A stretch of DNA of 64,000 bases from Ascidia mentula (Eukaryota; Chordata; Ascidiacea; Phlebobranchia; Ascidiidae), in contig OX387202.1 in assembly GCA_947561715.1 (NCBI GenBank), forward strand, positions 4,105,001-4,169,000. Direction: 5' to 3'. The position numbers and the translations under genes are program-made. Below, piece by piece: positions 1 to 12,100 of the stretch (within the stretch, counting starts at the first letter, position 1; every line of letters starts with the position of its first letter). The notes below the pieces were generated by a model. It did not search any database and had not been told where the DNA came from. It saw only the letters and a program-made list of their open reading frames with translations.

Positions 1-3000
1 ATCACGGGGTTCCACCCGAACCTGGTGGAACATTGCCTCGATGTCGGCAATCAAGGCAACTGGCTGACAGCGAAAACGGGTTAGCACGCCAACCAAACTG
101 TTTACAAAATCAGGACCTTGCATCAGTGCGTCGTTCAGTGAGACGCTTCTGCTTCGGGCAGCACAATCAAAGACCACACGAAGTTTGTCAGGCTTGTGTG
201 CGTTAAATACTGGGTGGTGCGGCAAGTACCAGATGCGATTGTCTGTCACGACCTTGTTGTCGGGAATTTCTTCGGCGTATCCTTTGGATATGTACGTTTG
301 CACCGTGTCTACATATCCCTTTCGCAGAACATCGTTGTTAGACAATCGTCTTTTCAAACCGACCAGCCGCTTTTCCGCCATCTGTTGACTGGGTGGCAAC
401 TTTTCGATTCCAGGTCTCCAAGGTAATGGGAGCTCAAAATGTCCATCTTGATGCTTCACCGATGCCTTCATCGTGTCATAAACAATTCGATCTTCCCTGG
501 ATGAGGGTATGTCGAATACTGATGTTCCGTCGCCAAAGTCGCTCTTCCACAAACACTCTATCTCCCGTTGGAACATGACTTGTGCAACCTTTAAAAAACG
601 GACATGTGCTTCGCTCCTTGCAGACGAACCAAGTGCGGGACCAAAGAGTGACCAGCCAAGAGATGTCTTTACAGCACAAGGTGTCCCCTGCGGTCCAGAA
701 CGTGTACACTGTACGTGGAAGGCTGCGGGGTTATCGGCTCCGATCAGTATCGTCACAGTTCCCCCTTCCAGGCGACGCAGGGGCAACTCCTTGAGGTGAT
801 TGAACTCCGCAAGCTTCTTCGCATCAGGGATCCTATTCGGCGACACGGGAATTTTGTCGATGGACAGCACTTCCGGCAACAACAACGGCTCTCCGTCATC
901 AAGCGGCATGACGGTGAAGGACACAGTGGAGCCTTGGTACACTCGCGATTGATCTGTCAGAGTGCTCAGACAAATCTTTCGATCCTTGGATTGCAGACCA
1001 AGTTTATCAATCAGACCTTGTTCGCAAAATGTAGACGTAGAACCTTGATCAAGAAAAGCGTACGTATTTACCTCGATGTTGTTGTGTCTGACCTTTACGG
1101 GAACGACGTTGAGGTAGACTCCGCAGTTGTCCGTTGTAGCTTCCATTATCGTTGCCGATTGTTCTATCGGCGGTGGCTTCGGGGCAGGGTTCTCTGTAAT
1201 CTTGCCGGGTCGCCTCTTCTGAAAGGCGCCATGCAACTTTGTGTGGTGAAAAGTGCCAGTGCAACCTTCTACCGAGCATGGCTTGCGAATCGTGCATTTC
1301 CCGCAACGATGACCTGAACAAAGGCATTTAAAACACAATCCATTTGTGACAACAAACCCGCGTCTATCCTGGGGAGACATTCCGTCGAATTTCGGGCACT
1401 TGGACAGGTCGTGAGGCTTGTTACAGCACGCACATGAAACGGGAGTAGGTGGGTTTTGACTTCGAGGCTGACTGGATGTCGACGACGAGATGTTGTACGC
1501 AGCAGCACGAGGACCCTTCTTTACCGAAACAGGGACGGGTTTTTCGTGCACGCTTTCGTAGACAGCCTCGACACCGAACAACGAGTTGGCGATGCGCGCT
1601 CGCTCTACGACAAAATTTGTAAAGGCGAGATATCCGGCTTGGGATCCAGTCTCGTCGAGCACTTGAACGGAACGTTCGATCCACTTCTCTTGAAGCCGGA
1701 ACGGCAGTTTTCGAATTAGCTGTCTTAACGTATCCAAGGAGTTCAAGCTCGCGTACTCCTCAATATCTTCGAGTGAGCTGCGACACTTTTCTAAAAGGTC
1801 AGAAAATTCCATCAGGTCTTTTGGTCGACCTTGCTTGACTGGCGGAAATTGTTTGAGCCGACGTTCACATGCGTTGGCAATAATATGGGGTTGTCCGTAA
1901 TCGTATTCAAGTCGGGAACGGGCTTTGGAGTATCCTGAGATCTTATCCTTGCTGTAGATCTCAAGTTTCGCAGCAATGAAGTCTTCGCAGAATTGCAACA
2001 AACAAACTAGCCGTGAATCTTGGGACTTCGTTCGGCTATGAACATGGGACTCAATAGCACGAACAAATGACCAGTAGTTCAACGGATCGCCATCAAACTT
2101 TCTGACCGCGGGCTGGGGCAAAACGATTCGCTGTTGTATGAAGTCCTCTTCTGGGACGTATCTACGCGACGGAGAGACAACATCCTGTATGTTCGACGGA
2201 AAGGGATCAGGACCTTGATATGACTTAGCAACGGGTGCGCTGACAGATTGCGGGAAAAACGGCTTCGTATCCACGCAAGTTGGGTGTGACCGTGGCACGA
2301 CAGGGACAGCAGGTTGGTACGCATTTACCGGCGCAATATTTAACTCAGGTCGAAGCCCCCCAACAGAGGAACTTGTCACGGGAGGGTGTCTTGGGTCACA
2401 CAGCAGGGGATCTCCAGCAATGGATTCTTCCTCCCACGCACGTACTTCAGCCTCGGCTATCTCAACCTCATCGTCGACCTGTTTTCTTCTTCGTTCAGCA
2501 TCAAGTTCTGCTTGACGCCTTGCAAGGTCAGCATCAAGTTCTGCTTGGCGCCTTGCAAGTTCAGCATCTTCATTGACTTGACGCTGTGACACCCGAGCCA
2601 ATTGAAGTTTAACACGAGCGGCTATTCTTTGACGGGTAATCGAGGAGGTGGAGGAAACAGAGCTATGTACGTCAACATGTGAACTTGACGATCGGCTTGA
2701 TATAGTCTTCCGACGCCCAGATGACTTCTTGGCGTCGGCAAACCACTCCGCCACACGAGAATCGAGTTCACGTTTTGCGCGCTGGCAATCCTGTCTTGCT
2801 AGAGCCAATTCTTCGCTGTTTTCAGCAAGCGGCGCATAGGCATTAATCAGGTCGGAAAAACACTTCTCCATCTGTGGCAGGTATTCCTTAACAAGAACAG
2901 CGTTGTCAATTTTCAGCATTAACTCTTCAACATGCAGGCAAGATTGTTGCCATGCGTGCGCGCAGCTGGATACCAGCAAAACCGCCGGGTCCTCGACTGT

Positions 3001-3033
3001 GGAAGACGAAGACGGTGAAGCAGGATCACACAT
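1..3033 (-). mobile_element. BEL/Pao LTR retrotransposon, gag-protease-RT part (fossil, runs off left edge)
   Basis: One long minus-strand frame runs from an ATG at 3033 to the window edge (1011 codons). In order it encodes a charged coiled N-terminal region rich in RRQAEL repeats (about 2480-2620), a gag core, a Cys/His zinc-knuckle region (about 1230-1440), an aspartic protease with LDQGST, the BEL/Pao hallmark LIGADNPAAF followed by GWSLFGP (about 640-760), and the start of the reverse transcriptase (ADIEAMFHQVRVEP near the edge). This order and the DUF1758-type motif are specific to BEL/Pao. The visible part looks whole and therefore probably young. The rest of pol and the second LTR lie outside the window. 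It sits inside the gypsy element that follows. Confidence 0.92.
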
Positions 3034-3034
3034 T

Positions 3035-3175
3035 TCGAATGGTAATAAATCCCAATGGTAATAAATCCAAATGGTTCGAAACGGACTGAGAATAAATCCA
3101 ATAATTCAAAACGGGCTGAGAATAAATCCAATAATTCGAAACGGGCTGAGAATAAATCCAGATAGTTCGAAACGA
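3035..3175 (-). repeat. Short tandem repeat in BEL/Pao leader
   Basis: About four imperfect copies of a unit of roughly 30-34 bp containing gaaacgggctgagaataaat lie between the LTR and the coding start of the BEL/Pao element. Tandem repeats in the untranslated leader of LTR elements are common. No function is evident. Confidence 0.75.
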
Positions 3176-3227
3176 TGTTGCGCTGCCCTTGGCAGTCAGA
3201 CGGGCGTGACTGGTTGCGCCCGGACAG

Positions 3228-3671
3228 TGCAACAGACGGGTTTTCCTCAATGGTTCTTAACGCACACGCTTCTTCTTCAAAAGGAACGGTTCAACTTTAT
3301 TCAAAGACGCTGCGGTTTCTACACAACACGCGTTGAATTAGCGACCAAAAACATTGAAATTAAATGCACAATTTCTTACCGAACTATTTTGGAACCAGTC
3401 ACAAAAATATCGGCTTCTTCCCAATCAATAACACAGCAGGAAACAACGTTAGCAGATTCAACTTGCACTTAAATTGCCTTAATTTATCTTATTCAAATAG
3501 AACATAATATTAGTTTCATACAGCAGAAAACTAACCAGGACAAAACTCAGTCAACAACAGTACAGGCAGGCACTGGGGTTCTACGGGAACAACGGTATTT
3601 GTGACGTAACAACGGTACATTGTGCTGACGTCAATTATCAACACATCACATAAAACAGTGGCGATGTAACA
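3228..3671 (-). repeat. 5' LTR of the BEL/Pao element (inferred ends)
   Basis: Read on the minus strand the segment starts TGTTACATCG and ends CTGTTGCA, so it has TG...CA ends, with an AATAAA polyadenylation-type signal near its 3' third. At its outer end the gypsy reading frame resumes immediately. The second LTR is outside the window, so the boundaries are inferred from the TG/CA ends and the junction with the host element rather than by comparing two LTRs. I could not identify a convincing primer binding site. Confidence 0.55.
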
Positions 3672-6147
3672 TTGGATTTCACCTTTGTTTACCTAGATGA
3701 CATACTGGTTGCGAGTTCCTCGTTAAAGGTTCACCGCACACATCTCAAACAACTATTTCAACGACTTGCATACAATGGCCTTGTCATTTACGTGAATAAA
3801 TGCGTTTTCGGAAAAACGCAAATTGATTTTCTGGGACATCGAATTGATTGCAACGGTGCTCAGCCACTTCCGGACAAAGTTTTATCCATTCAACGTTTTC
3901 CGCCCCCAACTACGATTAAGGGCCTACAAGAGTTTGCTGGTATGATTAATTTTTATCATCGTTTCATTCCTGCGGCTGCTAAAATCATGTCCCCAATCTA
4001 TAGACAATTTTCTGGCAAAAAATTACAGCTGCAGTGGAAACCTGAATTAAATGCCTCCTTTGAAAATGCAAAAATGGCTCTGCAACGTGCAACCATTTTG
4101 TGCCATCCGCAACCACGGGCTCCAACGGCATTAACCATCGATGCGTCGGATAAAGCTATTGGCGCGGTATTGGAGCAGCAAATCAATGGAATTTGGAAGC
4201 CATTGGCTTTCTTTAGCAAGCATCTGCGACCCGCAGAAACAAAGTAAAGCACTTTTGATCGTGAGCTTTTGGCGTTGCATCTTTCTCTTCGCCACTTTCG
4301 ATATTTTCTTGAAGGTCGAACGTTCCCCGCGTACACTGATCACAAGCCTTTAACATTCGCTCTGAAGAAGCAGTCGGAACCTTTTTCTGCTCGACAGCAA
4401 CGCCATTTAACTGCTATATCCGAATTTACAACGGATGTTACACACATAGAAGGAAAACAAAATGTTGTTGCAGATGCATTGTCCCGGTCGTTCATTGCCT
4501 CTGCAGACCAATCACATATTGACCTTGATTACAACGCCCTCGCTGCTGCTCAACAAAGCCAAGAAGTACAAGCATACCGCACAGCGCTTACCAAGTTAAA
4601 GCTTTAGGACATAAAGTTTGAACCCGGTTTAACGCTCTTATGTGACATGTCAACCGGTTCCCCTCGACCAATCATTCCACAACCATGGCAACGTCGTGTA
4701 TTTGACGTGATTCACGGGTTGGCGCATCCTTCTGTTGGAACCACACAGAAGCTGGTATCAAGTAAATTCGTCTGGCATGGCATGAATAAGCGAGTTCGCA
4801 CATGGGCTCAACAGTGCAATGCTTGTCAGAAGGCAAAAGTTGGCAGACACACGCGTGCACCATTGAAGCATGCAGGCCGTTTTCAACACATCAACGTTGA
4901 CATTGTTGGGCCTCTTCCACAATGCCAAGGTAACAAATACTTATTTACAATCGTTGATCGGTTTACTAGGTGGCCTGAGGCTATACCCATGCCCGATGCT
5001 ACAACAGAAACTTGCACACGTGCTCTTATTCACCATTGGATAGCCCGATTTGGAGTTCCATGTCAAGTTACCTCCGATAGAGGTTCGCAATTTTCATCGC
5101 ATCTGTGGGCGACTGTTACCAATGTTATTGGTATTAAGCGCAACTGCACAACAGCTTTCCGCCCTCAGGCAAATGGTCTTGTGGAACGTTTTCACCGACA
5201 CTTAAAAAGTTCCTTAATGGCCAGACTCAACTCTTCAAATACGGATAGATGAGGTGCCATGGGTGTTGCTGGGAATCAGGGCCATGCCGAAAGATGATCT
5301 TCAATCCTCCAGCGCTGAGCTGGTTTATGGCGAACCGATCGCTGTACCGGGTGATTGCATTCCGCACACCACCACTGCCGTTGAACCCTCGCAATTTCTT
5401 AAAACGCTTCGCAGTTCCGTTTTCCGTGTTCTACCTGTACCAATGTCCCGCCATCGAACTTATCGTACTTTTGTTCCTGATTTGCTTTTTACTTGCGAGT
5501 ATGTGTTTGTTCGAAAAGATGGATACCGTCCTCCTTTAAATTCACCATATCAGGAACCTTTTCATGTTGTAAAGCGCAACGACAAATATTTTGTGTTAGA
5601 TATTTCTGGAACTCGGCAAACAGTCTCCATTGATCGCCTTAAGCCGGCCTTTATTGATGCAACACAGTCAGTTCTTACACCAAAGGCTAAAAAAGAGGCC
5701 GACCTCCAAAAGGTGCAAAACCCGCTTCTGGGGGGGAGTAATGTAGCGACACAATATGTTGTAAAGATGTACCGTCGCGGGTTGTGTAAGTTTTAGTGCG
5801 TGTTGCCTTTTTCTTGTGATTCTCTTACGTGTCACGTGTCACGCCATGTTCGCATCATTCGATTTACGACGAATAAAGAGCAAGCACGCCACAGGCCATA
5901 TGTATGTTTCAGAATGTACAGGCTTGATTATCCGGTCACTCGCAATACACAATCGCAGACGGGTGTTAATTAAGCCCCGCCCCACAAAATCAAACAGACA
6001 TTTTCTTACCAAAGTCCTGTTGTATTTCCGATGCTGGTTTCCTATGTTTCATGCAGCTTGCGGCAACGTGTACCGTGAACTTAGCTGCGCGCCTGGAAGA
6101 ATGCCGTTTTGTCGGTTTATTTCCGATTACATCGACATAACAAAATG
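3672..6147 (+). mobile_element. Ty3/gypsy element, 3' part (fossil, CsRn1-like)
   Basis: Plus-strand pol remnant. It holds the C-terminal part of reverse transcriptase (FVYLDDILVAS), RNase H (about 4130-4500), integrase with an HHCC-type N-terminus and core (INVDIVGPLPQ, DRGSQF, about 4660-5230), and a C-terminal tail ending at a G-rich polypurine tract (about 5730-5738). An LTR probably starts at 5742 (TGTAGCGACAC); its end is uncertain, near 6147. The style of the integrase core (DRFTRWPEAIP) resembles the CsRn1 lineage. The 5' part is cut off by the BEL/Pao insertion and should continue left of the window. It is broken, with a few interruptions, so it is older than the BEL/Pao copy. Confidence 0.85.
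5893..6137 (+). repeat. Dispersed repeat, copy 1
   Basis: The stretch from ggccatatgtatgtttca to ccgattacatcg matches, in opposite orientation, the segment at about 15230-15455 with moderate divergence and small indels. It overlaps the presumed gypsy LTR, so it may be part of an LTR shared by two elements. The homology starts well inside that LTR, so it could also be a separate small repeat. Confidence 0.7.
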
Positions 6148-6640
6148 ACACACCCCTATTGCCCAAATTTTATCGATTCAGTCGGACCATATGTCTTGTT
6201 TCACATGCACCCTTTGATGCACTCTTTTAATTATGCCCCATTCTTGAGGCAATATGATCATCTCATCAAGTTAATTTGACAATTTGAAATATTCGTCACG
6301 CCCTGTTGCTCTCTCGATTTCCCATATGCGTGTATTTCACGTTTGGCGAATCCAACTGGTCGCTTTTCCATATGATATTTTAGCGTTTTCAGTCTTCGGT
6401 GACCATATTCTGATCCACCTTTTACTGCCAATTTGTACAATGTAAGGAAAGGAAACCTCAATGCGAATCTGTGCATATCCCTTTTCAAGTTCCGTCCGAT
6501 TATTTTGTTCATTTCCTTTTAAATTTCATTGCGGATTTTGTGAGATGCACCGATGATGTCATATAACATGAAAATAAGTGTAACCAATGTGCGATTTGTG
6601 AGGATTGCGGCAAGATGTTTAATTTGTTATTGCGATTATT
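6148..6640. other. No recognisable feature
   Basis: AT-rich stretch between the gypsy remnant and the first PLE. I see no coding signature, tandem repeat or terminal repeat in it. It may hold the untranslated 5' part of the PLE that follows. Confidence 0.5.
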
Positions 6641-6644
6641 TTAG

Positions 6645-9390
6645 ATGCAACGGCGTCCGAGCCATCTAATGCAGGAACTTGCGCAAGTGAGATCGAATTT
6701 ATATTTTCTCTCGAAGTGCAAGGAGGAGAACATGATACCTAAAGGCATCAGAGTAACCAATCCGTTAAAACACACCTTCATCACTGAGCGGTCGCAACAG
6801 CTGTGCAGAAAAGTCTCTGTTAAACTGCAAAACTACCTACTAAGAATTATGTACAGCAAGCAACATAATCTAATAACAAGCATTCGTGGTACAAGGGATA
6901 ACGACACGGATATTATTAACTTGGCTACATGTCGATATAACTATATGCTCTGCATAAAGCTATCAACAAGAAGAAACGGAAACTAGACGATTTTCGAAAA
7001 GAAAGACTTTCAAGTACACGCAACACTATAGGAGGTGATACTGGTACAATAAACTTATCTTCACATAAACTTAGCAGTGGCGAAACATCACTTCACCGGA
7101 AGGGTCTTAGTTTTTGCCCAGCGTCAACGCTAGACAAAATCAAAGCATGCGCAGATTTAGAGGCGTTCTTTCGCCGCATGCGCCTGGCTGAATATTTTCA
7201 TGCGAACTCCAAGCACACAAGATGGCTACACGAATAAGGCCCACTCCAAATCACACCACAGCGAATGGACACTTCCGGAAGGACGCAATCCAAACCTCGA
7301 CCTCTACATAAGCTGTTTCCGGAATCGCGCAGAAGCGGAAATTCCTAACAAAGAAAGCAGACTTCACCACAACCTGTCACTAAAAGAATCAAAAGTTGTC
7401 CGGCAACTACGGAATTGCAAAAACCTCACAATTAAACCCGCGGACAAGGGAGGTGCCGTGGTTGTCATGGAAACAAAAGACTACATACAAGAGGCCCATC
7501 GGCAACTAAACAACACAACGTACTACAATAAATTTGATACTGACCCCACAGATAAATACAGGAAAGAACTTGTAAAACTGGTTAAATCGTTTCCAGAGCG
7601 TGTCCAGAAAGAGCTGGGCTCGTTGATTCCCGAGGACCCTTCACCAGGCTTTTTTTACATGTTACCCAAAGTACACAAACCGAATATTCCAGGACGTCCA
7701 ATTGTAAGCGGTATTGGCACGCTCACGGAAATGGTATAGGAGTACGTGGAAAAATTATTTAAGTCACACGCTCAAGCCGCCAATAGCTATGTTCGGGACA
7801 CCACGGATTTTATCAGACAGCTATCCTCCATCAAACACCTTCCGCCCGATGCTATCCTGGTTACGTTGGATGTTGTATCCCTGTACAGCAACATAGACCA
7901 CGGACGCGGACTGGAAGCCTTGCATAAAATACTTCCCGAAGAAGATGACTTCACAGAAATTGCTATTCAATTGACCAAGTTCATTCTGACACAAAACAAC
8001 TTTCTCTTCAACGATGAACACTACATTCAGGTCAAGGGGACGGCGATGGGCACACGCCTAGCACCACAGTACGCGAACATTTTCATGGCTGATCTAGAGA
8101 AACGATTCACGAACACCTGGAAACCGTCCCTTGTATTGTACCGTCGATTTATCGACGATATCTTTTTTATCTGGACTGGGGGAGAGAATTCTCTTCGAAC
8201 TATCTTGGAGGACTTCAATGAAGAGGACCCTAACATACAGTTCACCATGGAACACTCGCTCACATCGGCGCATTTCTTAGACGTAACGGTTTCGCTGAAC
8301 GACGGTGAACTCTTTACCTCCATATACCGGAAGCCAACGCACAGCGGCAAATACCTACATCCTTCCAGTGCCCATCCGAAACATGTGTATCGATCCATCG
8401 TACACTCACAAACACTCCGGTACAGACGAATATGTTCCCGTGGCGACGACTGCAACGCACAGTTGTGTGAACTGCGTAACATGTTTATAGTGAATGACTA
8501 CCGATCCAGCATGGTAGACAAAGAGATGACAAGAGCGACGACCGTCCAACGAGACCTGCTTATTCAAGAGAACCAGCGTGTTAACAAAAACACACGAATC
8601 CCCATCGTCGTCACATACAACAAACCGATGGGACGACTGAAAAAAATTGCAAAAGACCTACAGTCCATCTTGCATGGTGATAGCAGACTGTGTGCAGTGT
8701 TCCCGCAGCTTCCGGTTGTCGCTTATCGCCAACCACCAAACCTGAAAACATTGTTAACCCACACGGGGACTACTACCAAGAAGAACTTTGGGACATACCC
8801 ATGTGGAGGTGCGAGATGTGCATTGTGCCACCATATGCACCGGTCTAATCAACTCATGACTAAGCATGGGCAAAGTTTCTCACCACAGGGAACATTTTCC
8901 TGTAGGTCAACCAACGTCATTTACGCCGTAACGTGTGCTCGCTGTCCAGGAGCTTAGTACATCGGACAAACCGGACAAACACTGAGACAACGAATGAACG
9001 GACACAAGAACGATATTCGGCACAACAACTACGAGAAACCGGTAGGATCCCATTTTAACCAGCCTGACCACAGTGCTGAAGACATGAGGGTTATGGTTCT
9101 GCAGAAGGTCAGGAGAAAAACTAGACTAGCGAGAGAGACGGCGGAACAACGCCACATCGAAAAGTTTGACTCTATCAACCACGGTCTCAATAGAGACTGG
9201 GGCTTTATGAGTCACTACACGCACCAAGATGCCACGGGCACCAAGTGACCAACAATGATCACCTCCTCGTGCGTTTATCCTTTTTTCTTTCTTGTTAGCG
9301 CTGTAACCGCATTTTATTTGACACGTTATTTGCTGCACCTGAAGAAGCGAGATCAATCTCGCGAAAGCTCGTGCTAATAAAGTGGTTTCA
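6645..9390 (+). mobile_element. Penelope-like element 1 (PLE1), decayed
   Basis: Encodes, in order, an N-terminal PLE region (about 6645-7190), a reverse transcriptase with the ADKGGAVVVM motif, GTAMGTRLAPQYA and the catalytic FIDD box (about 8148-8160), a Cys-rich linker (CGGARCALCHH, about 8800), and a GIY-YIG-type nuclease region (YIGQTGQ, about 8955-9240). The frame starting at 7200 stays open to the stop at 9248 except for two in-frame TAG codons at 7737-7739 and 8955-8957. The N-terminal part is split over two frames with further TAG codons. The 3' untranslated end has a hammerhead-like core (ctgaagaagcgaga, loop, tctcgcgaaa) at about 9340-9372. A dead but fairly recent copy. Confidence 0.92.
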
Positions 9391-10945
9391 TAGTCAGTCC
9401 CTTATAGAAGCAGTGCACAAGCAAGCAATATATTGATTATTTTAGTGGTTAGTGTTACGTTCATGTTCGCTTTTAGGTTTATTTCGCTTGACAACATAAA
9501 ACGACGTAAGGCGCTGCATTGTGGTGGCGCTCAGAAGCGCCCGATGTGAGTTGATTTTCTTGTTTCCTCTTGTCAGACGCTTTGCCAAAAACGCGAAACG
9601 AACCGGCGTCCGCGGAGACGTCACACGTGAGCGACTTCAGGTAGAGCGCGTTTCCCATAATTCATACATTTAAAGGAAGTCATTGCATTTATCGCAGGCC
9701 TCCAAAATCACCGATTGCTTTGCAAAACATGCTTGCAAGCAGCCCACAAGACGACATTCCGTGCAACACCGACCAACCGCATAATCCAACCTAACGCATT
9801 CAAGTAGAAATATCGCAGCCGTTCGAGAAGTTCGTTTTCTTTGATTTACTCCAGTCGTTCGAAGGCTTTGAAACCAATGTATGGTCACCGCGCGATAAGC
9901 TATAGTGTAATGTCACGATAAAGAACCCTAAATTTTACAGCGACGTTAATACAATCGACACAACCAGCGTTGGGCCAGACATCATAGACGAGATTTTTGT
10001 CGATTTAGGGATTCTTAATCCATCACAGTGCACCGATCAGGTGACGTCGGACGAAGAGGAAATTACAAAGTGTACATTAGCGTGTGGCGAGCGTTAATGT
10101 GTTTTTACCGATGTAGAAACCAAAAAAAAACCTCGCGCATTTTTCCCAAGAAATGGTAATGACGGCCTTGACCGTTTATTGCTCATTTACTACGCCACCT
10201 CGGACGAGGACGATGATTGTCTTAATTCATCGCAAAAAAAACGCCGAGCTCTTGCATAATGGTGTTGAATGTGCTTCAAACCGAAAGCTGTTTTCTCAGC
10301 CGATAAATATTTGGCCCTATTGTAGTAGATTGCCAGTATTATAAATGATTCGGCTCCAGAGTGCTCGCCGATTATATCACAGGTTATTACCACAATTGAA
10401 CAAAAATTTTTCGTCGCTCGGTGCAATTCGTATGATGGATGAAGGCGAACTCCTACTGACCCCGGATTCCCCCACTACATCAAGCCCGATTGGGGCAAAC
10501 TAGATTAAACGCTGTTATTCTTTCGCATGTTTAGCCGTGTTTTTTCCCACCTACACTATTCTTTTCTTTTGAGGGAAGGGGGGAGACGTTGCCTCGTGGG
10601 AAAGAATAAAAATTTTATGGCGCAGAACGGACGCAGATAATTTACCCTTTATCACAGAACTATCTTTCGCGCCCTGTTTTTGTGTTATCGTGTTGTTTTT
10701 TTGTGACAAAAGGCCTCGATGGCAGAACGGAAACCTTTTGATGAAGTCGGGTATGGTTTATGTGATTGTGTTCTGTTTTCTTGCGTCTTATTCTGTGTAT
10801 GCATGTGTTTTTCGGGAGCTCGCACTTTTACTGCCGGGATTAGACATATCGCCTGTCCAGGTGTAGGCTATTAGTCGCCAAAAGTACTCAACGAATAAAT
10901 CTTTCACTACAGGTCCATACAATAAATTGTTACTGACGCTGCCAG
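9391..10945. other. No assignable gene; two acidic coding-like stretches
   Basis: No complete gene is visible. On the plus strand about 9930-10095 reads as an acidic peptide containing DIIDEIFVDLGI and TSDEEEIT before a stop, and about 10170-10245 reads as YATSDEDDDC followed by a basic patch KKRRALA. Both look like remnants of a protein with acidic N-terminal segments, but I do not recognise the family. They could be debris of the neighbouring Polinton or of a DNA transposon. The remainder to 10945 shows nothing. Confidence 0.3.
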
Positions 10946-10949
10946 GTAT

Positions 10950-11165
10950 ATTTTATTGTTGGATACTGCTCTTCTGGCAAACTTTATTTTATGAACGTTT
11001 CCCGACGTTTTGGCTGTTATGAAGCAGCCTTCATCAGGAGATATGAAATGTAAGTCAAGCAATATGCCACAATATTGTTTACAGCAGTATTCAGCATTAA
11101 CTTCAATACAAGTCAATAAAATGTCCACAATTTCATGCAGTTCGTAGCCGCTCGCTTGTAGCAAT
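10950..11165 (-). mobile_element. PLE 3' tail, 5'-truncated
   Basis: On the minus strand this segment carries CTGATGAAGGCTG, a loop, CAGCCAAAACGTC, then AATAAAGTTTGCCAGAAGAGC. That order (hammerhead-like core, AATAAAGTT, GCCAGAAGA-C end) matches the 3' end of PLE3 in this window (38460-38530). The coding part is missing, as expected for a 5'-truncated retroposed copy. The upstream limit near 11165 is uncertain. Confidence 0.6.
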
Positions 11166-11600
11166 GCGTTTCAAAAATCCAGTTGGAAGTGCTTTTGCCG
11201 GATGTGTACGTCCGCCGACGTACCGTTTACACCGTTCAACACATAACTCTCTACCGCCAACGCAACACGTATTTAAAACCCGCTATAGCCACGAGTCAGG
11301 GCGCTCATTTGTTCCGCGTCAACCGCGTACTAAAGCGATGTGGTCAGTTGCGTGTTCTTCGGATCCAAAGGATAAGAGGGTTTCGATGTACCATACAAGA
11401 TAATTGCTTGTCGTTCAAGTCGATATAGTGCTCCCCTTTGGCGGCAATGTAAAAATCATACGGTCCAGCGTCTGTTGGCTAAAGGCAGATATTCGACAAA
11501 AAAACACTAGTCTGGGTGGGCTTTATCGCGAATAAATCCAACTCGCTTTTCGCGCAGCTCATCGCGCGCTAGTTGATTAGCGCCATCCTTCAAGCAAACA
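11166..11600. other. No recognisable feature
   Basis: Sequence between the PLE tail and the Polinton fossil. Short open frames exist on both strands, but none resembles a known family. It may belong to the decayed Polinton. Confidence 0.35.
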
Positions 11601-11735
11601 TATGGCCACGCGAGCGCATGCGTTTGCCAGCCGCCTTCCTGCGTTTGCGTTTCTTAACCGGTTCACCGGGTGGCGACTCTAAAGGCTACGACTCCGCGGC
11701 GGCCAAAAAACATCGAGAAGTCTGACGCGATCTCT

Positions 11736-11993
11736 TTATCGCGGCTTTCCGCGGGGGGCGACCCGCCAATAAGTCGCTTGCGAAGCCCAATCACGATTGT
11801 AAAAACTGTTTTCTAAAAACTGCAACACGGCGCGCCCCAAACTCCTGACCAATCTGCCCATTCCATGGCTGCGTTGCGAATGCGAAGAACCGGCGAAATG
11901 GGGCAAGCAGCTGCCTGCCTGGTGGCGGTAATAGTTCTCATAATCCCGAATGTCGACCTCGGCGTTGCACGGTTTTTGGCAACACATGGTCAA
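11736..11993 (-). pseudogene. Polinton minor-capsid-like protein remnant (fossil)
   Basis: The minus strand reads YENYYRHQAGSCLPHFAG, then a Gly-rich HGMGRLVRSLGRAVLQFL segment. The combination YYxxQAGSG plus a basic amphipathic stretch is the signature of the pVI-like minor capsid protein of Polintons. The Polinton assignment is supported by the integrase and ATPase next to it. Fossil, partial. Confidence 0.55.
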
Positions 11994-12100
11994 AGGCGTA
12001 ACGGCTTCTTGCGAAAGTGCAACGTCGCTATCACGTCACTCGCTTGAAATGAAATCGGTTTGCCTCTACCGTCAAATAAAGCCATTTCGAAAGTGTCGAA

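Noticed and set aside
715-1317. 200-codon plus-strand frame as a gene
   Set aside because: It is the antisense shadow of the BEL/Pao gag-protease frame on the minus strand, which carries all recognisable motifs.
5742-6147. A host gene at 5816-6148 (110-codon frame)
   Set aside because: It lies in the presumed gypsy LTR and dispersed repeat, and the homologous copy at 15.2 kb conserves the DNA without protein-like constraint.
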